Assembly (NCBI RefSeq): GCF_016765585.1
Contig: NZ_JAESWC010000002.1
Coordinates: 186,001-250,000, forward strand
DNA length: 64,000 nt
Source of the DNA: Clostridium rhizosphaerae
Lineage (GTDB): Bacteria; Bacillota; Clostridia; Clostridiales; Clostridiaceae
Direction: 5' to 3'
The notes under the pieces are model-generated. The model was given only the letters and a program-made list of their open reading frames with translations, made no database searches and was not told where the DNA came from. The position numbers and the translations under genes were made by a program. Positions within the stretch are counted from its first letter, which is position 1, and each line of letters begins with the position of its first letter. Positions 1 to 8,746 of this stretch are shown one piece after another.

Positions 1-846
1 ATAATAGTTAGTATTCTTTGCGGATACCCTCTTGGAGCAAAATATGCATGTGACATATACGAACAAGGGTTAATCGATTTAAAAACCTGCCAGAGATTAA
101 TAAACATTGCGTCAAATACTAGTCCCCTATTTGCTATAGGTTCTGTAGGAACAGCTATGTTAGGAAGTAGTTATATAGGATATATATTATTAATTTCAAA
201 TTATCTTTCTTGCTTTATTATGGGGATACTGCTTCCCGGTAAATCTATAAGCGAAAAAGAAGTACATAATATTATAAAAGATAACAATAAAAATATAGGA
301 AACATAGTAAAACATAGTGTTGAGAATTCAATTACTACTTGTTTATCCATCGGAGGCTTTGTTATATTATTTAGTGTTATTACAAACATGATAAAAAGCA
401 ATATCTTGTTTGATATTGCTGTTAGAAATATTAATATAATAACAAATATAAATAAAGAATTAATATCAGGATTCTTACTAGGCTTAATAGAGATGACCAA
501 TGGTTGCTATATACTTTCCATTGCATCCATAGATATGTACATTAAAGTTATAGCAATTAGTTTTTTATTAGCATTTAGTGGGCTGTCGATTATATCACAA
601 GTTCATTCGTTTACATATAAATACAACTTATCCATGAAAAAATATATATTTAGAAAATTGATACAGGGATGCATAGGTTCGGCTATATCGATCGTTATAT
701 ACAAATTCCCTTTATTTAATTTTTCTGTGCAAACTTTTAATTCACAACACTTTAATAGCCTCAACATATATATAATTTTTGGCTTAATATTATTAATGAT
801 GCCATATATTTTAAACAGATTCCGCAGACTATTTCATGCCTCTTAA
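1..846 (+). CDS. ylbJ: Sporulation integral membrane protein YlbJ (3' part)
   Basis: The frame is open from base 1, so the gene starts before the window; the visible 281 codons are the C-terminal part. The start of the visible frame carries a Gly-Tyr-Pro-Leu-Gly-Ala-Lys motif (codons 8-14) of the kind found in nucleoside-recognition (Gate) membrane proteins. Several hydrophobic segments follow, the last ending near codon 270. YlbJ is a sporulation membrane protein made under sigma-E in Bacillus. The identification rests on the motif, the membrane topology and the position beside coaD and rsmD, which matches the Bacillus ylbH-ylbI-ylbJ order, although here ylbJ faces the others. Its last 18 bases overlap the end of the convergent coiled-coil gene. 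Confidence 0.8.
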   Translation: MIVSILCGYPLGAKYACDIYEQGLIDLKTCQRLINIASNTSPLFAIGSVGTAMLGSSYIGYILLISNYLSCFIMGILLPGKSISEKEVHNIIKDNNKNIGNIVKHSVENSITTCLSIGGFVILFSVITNMIKSNILFDIAVRNINIITNINKELISGFLLGLIEMTNGCYILSIASIDMYIKVIAISFLLAFSGLSIISQVHSFTYKYNLSMKKYIFRKLIQGCIGSAISIVIYKFPLFNFSVQTFNSQHFNSLNIYIIFGLILLMMPYILNRFRRLFHAS

Positions 847-1353
847 CTCTTTAATATTTTCACGTATAGTATCTAGGTCATTACCTACTTCGTTATTTAA
901 AGAGATCATGAATTCTTCAACTTGTTTCTTTATATTTAATATCATAGCTTGACCTTTTTCATTTATTTCTTTTTCAAGCTGGCACAGTATTTCATCCGCA
1001 TAATCTCTCGCACCTAAGCGCATAGCCTTTGCATCTCTTTGAGCTGAAGCTATTATCTCTTCAGCTCTTACTTTTGCTTCTTTACTTATATCATGATTTT
1101 CTATTTGTTTTTTTAGCATATCTATGCTTTCTTTTTTTAAGGTTGTTGCTTCTTCTAATACTTCACCAAGTATTCTTTCCTTTTCTTCAACAATCCACTG
1201 AGCCTTCTTAAATTCATCAGGTAAATAATTAATAATTTGATCTAATATATTTAATACTTCCTTTTTATCTACAAGGATTTTACCTGTTACTGGAACCTTT
1301 GAAGATGTCTCAAATATCTCTTGGAGATACTCCAGTAATTTTATAACTTCCAT
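829..1353 (-). CDS. Coiled-coil protein of the clostridial coaD neighbourhood
   Basis: A 174-residue soluble protein that I recognise only as a conserved clostridial hypothetical, sometimes labelled ATPase or V-ATPase subunit H-like. After a compact N-terminal segment (residues 1-50, with Leu/Ile heptad spacing), it is rich in Glu, Lys, Ala and Gln from about residue 55 to 170, with the pattern of a long coiled coil such as DivIVA or ATP synthase stalk proteins. No catalytic motif is visible. The ATG at 1353 lies inside the end of coaD (44-base overlap), implying translational coupling. The 3' end overlaps ylbJ on the opposite strand. A structural role is a guess. Confidence 0.75.
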   Translation of the reverse strand: MEVIKLLEYLQEIFETSSKVPVTGKILVDKKEVLNILDQIINYLPDEFKKAQWIVEEKERILGEVLEEATTLKKESIDMLKKQIENHDISKEAKVRAEEIIASAQRDAKAMRLGARDYADEILCQLEKEINEKGQAMILNIKKQVEEFMISLNNEVGNDLDTIRENIKELRGMK

Positions 1354-1849
1354 ATCCCTTTTCCCCCATGTTATTTATTTTTTTTGTTATATCATCAATG
1401 ATATCATTTGGAACTAAATCTTTGATACATCCTCCAAATTGAGCTACTTGTTTTACTGAAGATGAACTTAGATAAGAGTATTTAGCATTTGTCATCATAA
1501 ATACTGTTTCAATATTAGGATCCAGCTTATTATTCATTAAAGCCATTTGAAATTCATATTCAAAATCAGAAACAGCACGAAGTCCTTTCACAATAACACT
1601 AGATTCGGTTTGCTTCATAAAATTTATTAATAATCCGCTAAAACCCTCAACTCTAATATTATTAAACTTACTAACGCACTTTTTTATTAGCATGACCCTT
1701 TCATTAATATCAAATAACCCTTTTTTATCAGGATTAACTAAAACTGCTACTATCACTTCATCAAAAACTTTAGCCGCCCTTTCAATTATGTCTAAATGTC
1801 CATTAGTTATGGGGTCAAAACTTCCCGGGTATACTGCCCTTTTCATCAT
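1310..1849 (-). CDS. coaD: Phosphopantetheine adenylyltransferase
   Basis: Catalyses transfer of AMP from ATP to 4'-phosphopantetheine, the penultimate step of coenzyme A synthesis, in the cytoplasm. The N-terminus shows the nucleotidyltransferase signature [16 protein letters not shown] (residues 7-22) with the T/HxGH-type ATP site. The later motif [16 protein letters not shown] is typical of CoaD. At 179 residues it is about 15-20 longer than usual; the extra C-terminal tail is the part that overlaps the next gene. A strong AGGAGG lies just upstream of the ATG-ATG start. rsmD is directly upstream on the same strand, as in many Firmicutes. Confidence 0.95.
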   Translation of the reverse strand: MMKRAVYPGSFDPITNGHLDIIERAAKVFDEVIVAVLVNPDKKGLFDINERVMLIKKCVSKFNNIRVEGFSGLLINFMKQTESSVIVKGLRAVSDFEYEFQMALMNNKLDPNIETVFMMTNAKYSYLSSSSVKQVAQFGGCIKDLVPNDIIDDITKKINNMGEKGYGSYKITGVSPRDI

Positions 1850-1857
1850 ATCCTCCT

Positions 1858-2421
1858 TTAAAAGGTAGAATCAGTAAAACCATAAAAACATACGGTTGTA
1901 TTTCCATATTTTCTATAATCAAATAAAGTAATCTTATCGTTACCTTTATATATTTCTTCAGAACTATCTATTTTTGACACTATTAAGCCATCTTTTTCTA
2001 AAAGATTATATTCTGTGATGATGTCTACAGCAGGTGGTATCATTTCTTTTGCATAGGGTGGATCAATAAAAATCAAATCAAAGACTAAGTTTTTTGTTCC
2101 AAATTCTTTCAATGCTGCATAAGAATCTTTCTGAAAGCACTTGCATTTATCATTAAAGTTTAAATTATCCACATTTTCTTTAAGAAGTTTATATGTAGTA
2201 TCTCCTTTATCAATAAGAAAACATTCTCTTGCACCTCTGCTGACAGCTTCAAGTCCTAAACTTCCAGTGCCGGCAAAAACATCCAAAACCTTAGCTTCAA
2301 CAGTTCGATGTTGAATAATGTTAAAAATTGATTGCTTTATTCTATCTAATGTTGGTCTTGTAGACATTCCTTCAGGAGATAGTAGTTTCCTTCCTTTTGC
2401 AATTCCTGAAATAATTCTCAT
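1858..2421 (-). CDS. rsmD: 16S rRNA (guanine966-N2)-methyltransferase RsmD
   Basis: Methylates N2 of G966 in 16S rRNA during 30S assembly, using S-adenosylmethionine. The protein has a Rossmann SAM-binding region ([15 protein letters not shown], about residues 43-57) and the NPPY-like catalytic motif in the form [10 protein letters not shown] place the start at 2421 rather than further upstream: an AAGGGAGGA site lies 5-8 bases before that ATG, and the family begins MRIISG(x)xKGR. The 187-residue result is the normal length. It probably forms a unit with coaD, which starts 8 bases downstream. Confidence 0.93.
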   Translation of the reverse strand: MRIISGIAKGRKLLSPEGMSTRPTLDRIKQSIFNIIQHRTVEAKVLDVFAGTGSLGLEAVSRGARECFLIDKGDTTYKLLKENVDNLNFNDKCKCFQKDSYAALKEFGTKNLVFDLIFIDPPYAKEMIPPAVDIITEYNLLEKDGLIVSKIDSSEEIYKGNDKITLFDYRKYGNTTVCFYGFTDSTF

Positions 2422-2552
2422 ACGGTATCCTCCCTTATTTCTAGAAGAATTGAACATATATACATAGATTAATACAAAATTCATCATAATTCAAGAAAAT
2501 TTAATATGTATAATATTATATGTTGTAAAATTATACACTTAAAAAGGTTATA

Positions 2553-4613
2553 TTAATTAAAACATATGTATTTTGAAGTAGTTTCAATACCTTCTAATAT
2601 TTCCATTTTGATTTTTATATCTTTTTCCTCATTACTGCTAGTAAGTCTCCTAGCTTCTTGGTTGGCTATTTTTAGTAAATCTGCATCTCTAAATAAATCT
2701 GCAAGAATAAGATTAGTATCTCCATGCTGCTTTATTCCAAATAATTCGCCGCTGCCTCTTATCTTTAAATCTTCTTCTGCGATTTTAAAACCATCAGTGT
2801 TATTTTGAATTATTTCTAATCTTTTTTTAGTTACTTCACTTTTTACATTACCAATTAAAATACAATAAGACTTTGAGTGACCTCTGCCAACTCTGCCTCT
2901 TAATTGATGAAGTTGGGCCAACCCAAACCTCTCAGAATTCTCAATAATCATCACAGATGCATTAGGAACATTAATACCAACCTCTATAACTGTTGTTGAT
3001 ATCAGTACTTTAATCTCATCTTTTTTAAACTTAGTCATAATCTCATCTTTTTCTGTATTGGACATCTTGCCATGTAAAATTGAACAAGTAACATCTTTAA
3101 AATAACCATTTTTTAACCACATATACAATTTTTCTACGGAATTTATATTTAATTCTTCATTGTCTTCAATTAGCGGGCAAACAATGTAAACTTGTCTTCC
3201 CTCTTTTATTTCTTTTAAGGCAAATTCATAGGCCTTCTCTTTTTTTCTTTCATTTATGAAATAAGTGTCTATTTTCTGTCTTCCCGGAGGAAGTTCATCA
3301 ATAATAGAAACCTCTAAATCGCTATATAAATAAAGAGCCAATGTTCTAGGAATTGGTGTTGCAGTCATTACAAGCATATCGATGTTTCTTCCTTTATTAA
3401 ATAAACTGCTTCTCTGCATTACTCCAAATCTATGCTGTTCATCTGTTACTACCATTCCTAAATTATTAAAACTCACGTCTTCCTGTAAAAGCGCATGCGT
3501 ACCCACAATTATATCTATATTTCCATTTTTAAGTTCTTCCTTAATTTTTTCTTTTTTCTTTTGAGGTATACTTCCATTAAGCAGCTCAATATTAATGTTG
3601 AAATCTCTTAATACAAATTTAAGCTCATTATAGTGTTGATTAGATAGTATCTCTGTAGGTGCAATAATAGCTGCTTGGTATCCATTCTTTACTACATTAA
3701 ACATGCTTATTATAGCTACTATTGTTTTACCACTACCCACATCTCCCTGAACTAAACGATTCATTTGCTTGTTCTTTTTTTGATCTAATAAAATTTCTCT
3801 TACAACTCTACTTTGAGCATTAGTCAATGGAAATGGCAGCTTTTCCTTAAGCAGCTTCAACTCAGGTGATATATAAAAGTTAATTCCCTTATTATTTTTA
3901 TTAATATAATCTTTTAATACAATAAGCTTTAAAGAATAAGTGAATAATTCCTGAAATTTTAATCTTCTTTGAGCTTCAAGCAAAGTATTTTCATCTACTG
4001 GAGCATGAACACTATTAATTGCCTTTTGAAGAGAACAAAATTTGTATTTTTTTATTATCCATTCTGGTAAGTTTTCACCTATTTCTACTTGTTTTAACAA
4101 ATAGCTAATAATTTTAATGAAAAAGTTATTAGTAATACCATCTTTTAGAGAATACTTAGGGATGATTTTATATTTACTAGATTCTGTTCTGTTTTCTGCA
4201 TTTTCAATATAAGAATCACTTACTATTGAAGGAGTTAAAATTATTGTTTCTCCTTTGTAATCCTGAAGTTTACCAGTTATTGTATAGCTTCTATTTAAAG
4301 TGAATTTGTCCTTCATGTAAGGCTGGTTAAACCACTTTCCTTTTACTGTAGTATCACCACACTTGAAAATTACAGTAGAAATAATCTTTTTATTATTAGT
4401 TCTTATATCTCTATCTATTTTAAGTACCGAGCAATTCAATATAGTCATGCCACTATTAATACTTAAGTTGTTATTTTGTATATAAACTTTCTCGTAATTT
4501 CTCGGAAAATAAAGGAGTAAGTCTAAAATAGAATATATACCGCAGCTATTTAATATATCCTTCATTTTCGGACCTACACCTTTTATACTACTTATATTAT
4601 CTGACAGTTTCAC
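2553..4613 (-). CDS. recG: ATP-dependent DNA helicase RecG
   Basis: A branch-migrating helicase that remodels stalled replication forks and Holliday junctions. The 686 residues show the N-terminal wedge/OB region (about 1-230), Walker A GDVGSGKT (near residue 290), the DExH box in the form DEQHRFG (near 390), motif III TATPIPRT, and the C-terminal motif VGRGHSKSYC. The length is normal for Firmicutes. It is followed by rsmD after 131 bases in which I see no gene, so rsmD-coaD may have its own promoter there. It lies directly downstream of the yloU-fakA pair, the same neighbourhood as in Bacillus. Confidence 0.96.
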   Translation of the reverse strand: MKLSDNISSIKGVGPKMKDILNSCGIYSILDLLLYFPRNYEKVYIQNNNLSINSGMTILNCSVLKIDRDIRTNNKKIISTVIFKCGDTTVKGKWFNQPYMKDKFTLNRSYTITGKLQDYKGETIILTPSIVSDSYIENAENRTESSKYKIIPKYSLKDGITNNFFIKIISYLLKQVEIGENLPEWIIKKYKFCSLQKAINSVHAPVDENTLLEAQRRLKFQELFTYSLKLIVLKDYINKNNKGINFYISPELKLLKEKLPFPLTNAQSRVVREILLDQKKNKQMNRLVQGDVGSGKTIVAIISMFNVVKNGYQAAIIAPTEILSNQHYNELKFVLRDFNINIELLNGSIPQKKKEKIKEELKNGNIDIIVGTHALLQEDVSFNNLGMVVTDEQHRFGVMQRSSLFNKGRNIDMLVMTATPIPRTLALYLYSDLEVSIIDELPPGRQKIDTYFINERKKEKAYEFALKEIKEGRQVYIVCPLIEDNEELNINSVEKLYMWLKNGYFKDVTCSILHGKMSNTEKDEIMTKFKKDEIKVLISTTVIEVGINVPNASVMIIENSERFGLAQLHQLRGRVGRGHSKSYCILIGNVKSEVTKKRLEIIQNNTDGFKIAEEDLKIRGSGELFGIKQHGDTNLILADLFRDADLLKIANQEARRLTSSNEEKDIKIKMEILEGIETTSKYICFN

Positions 4614-4637
4614 AACTTACCACTCCAAACTCTAAAG

Positions 4638-4668
4638 AATAAAAAAAGCCCAAGGGCTTTTTTTTATT
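4638..4668 (-). terminator. Intrinsic terminator at the end of fakA
   Basis: The stem AAAAAAGCCC/GGGCTTTTTT has a two-base loop and a run of T on the minus-strand side. It overlaps the last bases of the DAK2/FakA gene. It should separate fakA transcripts from recG. Confidence 0.75.
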
Positions 4669-6313
4669 CTACAGATACTATGAAATAATACAATGGCTGT
4701 TTGCCATTATAACTTTGGATATCTTTATCAGGATACTTTTCTTCAAGGGCTTCAACTAATAATTTAACCTTGATTTCATCTGCGCCCTCTCCATAAAAAA
4801 TAGTTATTAATTCGCTGTCTTCATTGCACATATTTATGATTATTGACTGACAAACGTCATAAATATCGCTTCCAACTTGGCTTATTTTACCTTCAACGAT
4901 TCCAAGGATATCTCCTTCGTTAATGTTTTTTCCATCCATTTCAGTATCTCTTACCGCATAAGTAACTTGGCCTGTAGAAACATTAGCTATAGACTGTTTC
5001 ATCGCTTCTACATTTTCTTCTAATCCTGTCTCAGCATCAAAGATAGTAACACAAGTAATCCCCTGAGGAATAGTCTTTGTAGGAATTACTATTATATTTT
5101 TATCCGTAAGCTCTGCAGCTTGATTTGCTGCCATAATTATATTTTTATTATTAGGAAGAACAAAAATATTTTCTGCATTAATTTTATTTATTGAATCTAG
5201 TATATCCTGCGTACTAGGATTCATTGTTTGACCGCCTTCAATAACAAAGTCAACACCAAAATCCTCAAAAATATTTTTTATTCCATCACCCATGGCAACA
5301 GAAATAAAACCATATTTTTTCTTTTCTTCATTCTTTTCTTCCTTTGTTTGAGCAGCTTCATTTCCATTAAACTGAGCTTCCTCATGCAATATATGTCTAT
5401 GTTGTTCTCTCATATTATCTATTTTTATTTTAGATAGTTCACCTAGCTTAACAGCCTTAGATAAAACAAGTCCTGGGTCATTAGTATGAATATGAACTTT
5501 AACAGCATCTTCTATTCCAACCACTATCATTGAATCACCGTGTGGTTCAAGTTCATTTCTAAAATTCTCAACACTAATATTTTTTCCAAGTACAAAAAAT
5601 TCAGTACAGTATCCAAACGTAATATCTGCCTCTTCTATTGAAGAAGCAGGTGCAAATGACTCAACTGAATTAGCCTCCGAACTAATAATTTTAGCCTTAA
5701 TATCATTTTTTAAAGCTTCATACATACCCTTTAAAATTATTAGCAGCCCCATACCGCCGGCATCAACAACCTTAGCTTTCTTTAAAACTGGCAGCATTTC
5801 TGGAGTTTTATTAAGGATATTTTCGCTATGTAAACATACTTCTTCCATAAGTGAAATCACATCAGTATGCCTGCTTTTTACAGCACTCTCTCCAGCTGTT
5901 CTGATAATTGTTAATATCGTTCCTTCAGTTGGTCTCATAACAGCCTTATAAGCTGATCTTGAACCTTCTAAAAGACTATTAGCAAATTCTAATGAATTTA
6001 CCTCTTCTTTATCTTCTAAACCTTTTGCTATTCCTCTAAATACTTGAGACAATATAACACCAGAGTTTCCTCTAGCGCCCATTAAAGCACCTTTAGCGAG
6101 TTTTTTAGATATCTCACCTATTGAAGTAGTTGACATACCTTCAATTTCAGTTACTGCAGCTCTAAACGTCATTGACATGTTTGTTCCAGTATCTCCATCA
6201 GGAACAGGGAATACATTTAAAGAGTTTACAAAGACTTTTTGCTCCTCTAGCTTATTTGACGCATTAATTACCATGTTATAAAAATGTGTTCCATTAATTT
6301 TTAAGTATTCCAT
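4664..6313 (-). CDS. fakA: DAK2-domain fatty acid kinase FakA/YloV
   Basis: FakA phosphorylates fatty acids held by a FakB (DegV-family) carrier, so that exogenous fatty acids can enter phospholipid synthesis. The N-terminal DAK2 kinase domain carries VPDGDTGTNMS (residues 37-47, the Mg-ATP Asp cluster) and ARGNSGVILSQ (about 80-90). A middle linker and a C-terminal domain (about 330-549) complete the standard YloV length of about 550. An AGGGGG lies about 9 bases before the ATG. yloU lies just upstream (13-base gap), an almost universal pairing. No fakB is visible in the window. Confidence 0.93.
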   Translation of the reverse strand: MEYLKINGTHFYNMVINASNKLEEQKVFVNSLNVFPVPDGDTGTNMSMTFRAAVTEIEGMSTTSIGEISKKLAKGALMGARGNSGVILSQVFRGIAKGLEDKEEVNSLEFANSLLEGSRSAYKAVMRPTEGTILTIIRTAGESAVKSRHTDVISLMEEVCLHSENILNKTPEMLPVLKKAKVVDAGGMGLLIILKGMYEALKNDIKAKIISSEANSVESFAPASSIEEADITFGYCTEFFVLGKNISVENFRNELEPHGDSMIVVGIEDAVKVHIHTNDPGLVLSKAVKLGELSKIKIDNMREQHRHILHEEAQFNGNEAAQTKEEKNEEKKKYGFISVAMGDGIKNIFEDFGVDFVIEGGQTMNPSTQDILDSINKINAENIFVLPNNKNIIMAANQAAELTDKNIIVIPTKTIPQGITCVTIFDAETGLEENVEAMKQSIANVSTGQVTYAVRDTEMDGKNINEGDILGIVEGKISQVGSDIYDVCQSIIINMCNEDSELITIFYGEGADEIKVKLLVEALEEKYPDKDIQSYNGKQPLYYFIVSVE

Positions 6314-6326
6314 TTAAAGTACCCCC

Positions 6327-6677
6327 TTAGACTCTAACACCTTGCACGTTAACTGTTATACTAGATAATTTAAGTCCAGTATAATTTTCTACGTTGTATT
6401 TTATTTTTTGAATTATATTATTAGCTATTACTGAAATCTTAGTTCCGTATTCAACTATAATATATAACTCTATAGAAATTTGATTTTCTTTTGAGTGAAT
6501 TTTTACACCTTTGCTTAAGTTTTCACCTTTTATAAGTTCCCAAAGTCCATCTTTAGCATTTTTTGAAGCCATACCAACTACACCATAACACTCCATAGTT
6601 GATACGCCTACTATATTAGCAATAACCTCTTCAGAATAATTAATATATCCATTCTCATTTTGAATACTGCCTATCAT
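6327..6677 (-). CDS. yloU: Asp23/Gls24-family envelope stress protein YloU
   Basis: A 116-residue alkaline-shock-protein-23-family protein. It begins with the family's typical pattern (Gly-Ser-Ile-x-Asn-Glu-x-Gly-x-Ile) and has the segment EVIANIVGVSTMECYGVVGMAS and a C-terminal VTVNVQGVRV strand. Members sit at the membrane and are linked to cell-wall stress, but the exact role is not settled. AGGAGGG sits 7 bases upstream of the ATG. It is the first gene of the minus-strand yloU-fakA unit and is divergent from rpmB, so the 200-base gap between them must hold both promoters. Confidence 0.9.
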   Translation of the reverse strand: MIGSIQNENGYINYSEEVIANIVGVSTMECYGVVGMASKNAKDGLWELIKGENLSKGVKIHSKENQISIELYIIVEYGTKISVIANNIIQKIKYNVENYTGLKLSSITVNVQGVRV

Positions 6678-6878
6678 ATATAACCCTCCTTGTATAAAAA
6701 CACCTTATAGACTATTTTATATTAAATAACGAATTTATTCAATAAATTTAATTCTATATTAATATGTTTTCAATAATAATTTTATAATACTCTTGCAAAA
6801 ATTATACATTGTATGATAAAATAATAAATGTTTGGATTGAGAAGATTATTCTTCACAATTTCTAAGGAGGTGTTTTCC

Positions 6879-7070
6879 GTGTCAAGAAGATGTGAAATAT
6901 GTAATAAGGGTGTTATATCAGGTTCCCAGGTCAGCCACTCAGTAATACACACAAAGAGAAAGTGGGCCCCAAACCTGAAAAGAGTTAAAGCTATAGTTAA
7001 TGGAACCCCAAGTACAATACACGTTTGCACTAGATGCTTACGTTCTGGAAAAGTTCAACGTGCTATATAA
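6879..7070 (+). CDS. rpmB: 50S ribosomal protein L28
   Basis: A 63-residue L28 with two Cys pairs (CEIC near residue 5 and CTRC near 51) forming a zinc ribbon. The conserved middle contains VSHSVIHTKRKW and the C-terminus RSGKVQRAI. The real start is the GTG at 6879: AAGGAGG ends 8 bases upstream, and the sequence then begins with the family's (M)SRRCEIC. A longer frame from 6828 would add 17 residues foreign to L28. It is one of the few plus-strand genes and is transcribed alone, ending at the hairpin at 7081-7101. Confidence 0.97.
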   Translation: MSRRCEICNKGVISGSQVSHSVIHTKRKWAPNLKRVKAIVNGTPSTIHVCTRCLRSGKVQRAI

Positions 7071-7076
7071 AAATAA

Positions 7077-7108
7077 AAAATGCAATTGTTAATCAATTGC
7101 ATTTTTTA
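7077..7108 (+). terminator. Bidirectional terminator after rpmB / spoVM
   Basis: The stem TGCAATTG/CAATTGCA has a five-base loop, with A-runs before and T-runs after, so it can act in both directions. It ends rpmB on the plus strand, and it lies 12 bases beyond the stop of spoVM on the minus strand. Confidence 0.8.
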
Positions 7109-7119
7109 TTTTTATGTTT

Positions 7120-7191
7120 TTAGTGTTTTCTTCTGAAAACTTTTATAATAGCAGATAAAAATTTTGGAAGTTTAATTGCAACAATTTTCAT
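7120..7191 (-). CDS. spoVM: Stage V sporulation protein M (SpoVM), 23 residues
   Basis: SpoVM is a tiny amphipathic helix that recognises the convex surface of the forespore membrane and recruits SpoIVA to start spore-coat assembly; it is made in the mother cell under sigma-E. The 23-codon frame begins MKIVAIKLPKFLSAIIKVF and ends in basic residues. It shares the IKLPKFL core with Bacillus SpoVM, including the proline that bends the helix. GGAGGG is positioned 7-8 bases upstream of the ATG. Location agrees too: between thiN/rpe and rpmB, as in Bacillus. Its partner gene spoIVA is at 26547-28025 in this window. It is slightly shorter than the 26-residue Bacillus protein. Confidence 0.92.
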   Translation of the reverse strand: MKIVAIKLPKFLSAIIKVFRRKH

Positions 7192-7204
7192 ATATATCCC
7201 TCCT

Positions 7205-7372
7205 TTAATGATGAGAATGTTCTATTATATACCACCCTGCATAAATCAGACCGCCACCTACTGCGATCATCCAACCCCAAATAGGAATTATAAAAGTAAT
7301 GATTATACCAACTCCAATAGAAGCTACAATCCATCCTAAATTTGTTTTCTTAAAAATACTTTTCTTAGTCAA
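7205..7372 (-). CDS. Small 55-residue membrane protein upstream of spoVM
   Basis: A TTG-initiated frame preceded by GAGGG at 5-6 bases. The product has a basic N-terminus (TKKSIFKKTN) and then two hydrophobic segments, roughly residues 12-31 and 33-50, with a Pro-Ile-Trp-Gly-Trp turn between them. It ends with a His-rich tail (EHSHH). It ends 13 bases before the spoVM start, so the two are probably co-transcribed. The strong terminator behind thiN (7437-7463) separates them from the upstream housekeeping operon. I do not recognise a named family. A sporulation role is inferred only from the pairing with spoVM. Confidence 0.75.
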   Translation of the reverse strand: MTKKSIFKKTNLGWIVASIGVGIIITFIIPIWGWMIAVGGGLIYAGWYIIEHSHH

Positions 7373-7435
7373 AATATTTCCCTCACTAGTACTGCTTTAT
7401 TATTATTATATGATTGAAAATCCATTTTAGTTACA

Positions 7436-7464
7436 AAAAAAATTAGGATGATGTCATCCTAATC
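7436..7464 (-). terminator. Terminator of the rpe-thiN end
   Basis: The stem TTAGGATGA/TCATCCTAA has a two-base loop and is followed on the minus strand by eight T. It overlaps the thiN stop codon and marks the end of the long operon arriving from higher coordinates. Confidence 0.85.
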
Positions 7465-8094
7465 AAAACTTTTTAATATTAATAAAATACCGCTTGCAAA
7501 ACTAATATCAACTGTAGTTTCTTTAAATTGGTTAGATAAAGTTAATGAACTTCCTATATTGAGATTATAATTGTTCAAACAGTATTTTGCACCTCTTATT
7601 GTTAAGCCTTTTACATCAGAATAATACGGAAGCACTGAAAAGTACTGGCCTTTATCTCCTGAAATCTCAACAGATGTATCTGTTAAACACAAAAGGTTAT
7701 TACTATCAATTATGGAACTTTTAATCTTATATTTCAAACATTTATATAATAGATTTATATTAACAAGGGTGTGATCTAATCTACTTCCTGTACATCCTAA
7801 AAAAACTATTTCATCAGCATTTAGCTCTTTAGCTTTTAGGATAGCAAGCTCTGTATCACTTTCATCCTTTTCACTATTATACCTCTCTATATTACAACTT
7901 TTAGTATAGAAGTAGTTAAGTGTTTCTGTGCTAATAGAATCAAAATCTCCAATAAGATAATCTGGAGTAATTTTATATTTGAGAAGACAGTCTGCACCTC
8001 TGTCTACTGCTATAACAATTGAATCGTGAGAAATTTGCTTATCAATTAATGTTTTGCTAGGCGGTGTACCTCCAGCAACTATAATTACCTTCAT
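7459..8094 (-). CDS. thiN: Thiamine pyrophosphokinase
   Basis: Transfers pyrophosphate from ATP to thiamine to give thiamine diphosphate. The 211-residue protein has the family's N-terminal IVAGGTPP (3-10), the Asp-rich DRGADCLLKY, the core GDFDSIS (49-55), and SDTELAILKAKE with the metal-binding Asp residues; GCTGSRLDHTL completes the substrate site. It starts two bases after the rpe stop, so it is coupled to rpe as in Bacillus. The normal length and all key acidic residues are present. Confidence 0.95.
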   Translation of the reverse strand: MKVIIVAGGTPPSKTLIDKQISHDSIVIAVDRGADCLLKYKITPDYLIGDFDSISTETLNYFYTKSCNIERYNSEKDESDTELAILKAKELNADEIVFLGCTGSRLDHTLVNINLLYKCLKYKIKSSIIDSNNLLCLTDTSVEISGDKGQYFSVLPYYSDVKGLTIRGAKYCLNNYNLNIGSSLTLSNQFKETTVDISFASGILLILKSFD

Positions 8095-8095
8095 G

Positions 8096-8746
8096 TTAAA
8101 ATCCTCTTTTTAATTCGCTTATGTTCTGCTGTATATTATTTTGCCTAAAGACAGCTGAACCTGCTACAATAACATTTGCACCACAGCTTACAACCTGCTT
8201 GATATTATGAGTATCTATTCCACCATCAACTTCAATAAGAAGATCGTTATTGTACTTTAAACTTAAATTTTTAACCTCTTTTATTTTGTTTGAAGCATAA
8301 TTAATATATTTCTGACCACCAAACCCCGGATTAACAGACATAATAAGCACCATGTCTAAATTTGGAATCAAATCTGTGATATTTGAAACTGGTGTTCCAG
8401 GGTTTAAGGCAACTGCAGCCTTAACTCCAAAGCTCTTTATATAATTAATTGTTCTATCAATATGTTTATCAGCTTCATAATGAATTGTTATTATATCAGC
8501 ACCTGCTTTTACAAAGTCCTCTATGTATCTTGAAGGTTCTTCTATCATAAGATGAACATCAAAAGGTAATTTAGTAAAATTTCTTATACTTTTTACAATA
8601 GGTGCACCAAAAGTAATATTAGGTACAAATCTTCCATCCATTACATCTAAATGAATAATATCTGCACCATAAGCTTCTAAAGTTTCAACTTGATTTCCTA
8701 ACTTAGAAAAATCAGCTGACAATATAGAAGGTGCTATTTTTATCAT
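8096..8746 (-). CDS. rpe: Ribulose-phosphate 3-epimerase
   Basis: Interconverts ribulose 5-phosphate and xylulose 5-phosphate in the pentose phosphate pathway. The TIM-barrel signatures are APSILSADF (5-13), HLDVMDGRFVPNITFG (with the metal-binding His/Asp), VHLMIEEP, MSVNPGFGGQ (phosphate and metal binding) and EVDGGID. The 216-residue length is standard. Its start overlaps the rsgA stop by 4 bases, and thiN follows at once. Confidence 0.97.
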   Translation of the reverse strand: MIKIAPSILSADFSKLGNQVETLEAYGADIIHLDVMDGRFVPNITFGAPIVKSIRNFTKLPFDVHLMIEEPSRYIEDFVKAGADIITIHYEADKHIDRTINYIKSFGVKAAVALNPGTPVSNITDLIPNLDMVLIMSVNPGFGGQKYINYASNKIKEVKNLSLKYNNDLLIEVDGGIDTHNIKQVVSCGANVIVAGSAVFRQNNIQQNISELKRGF

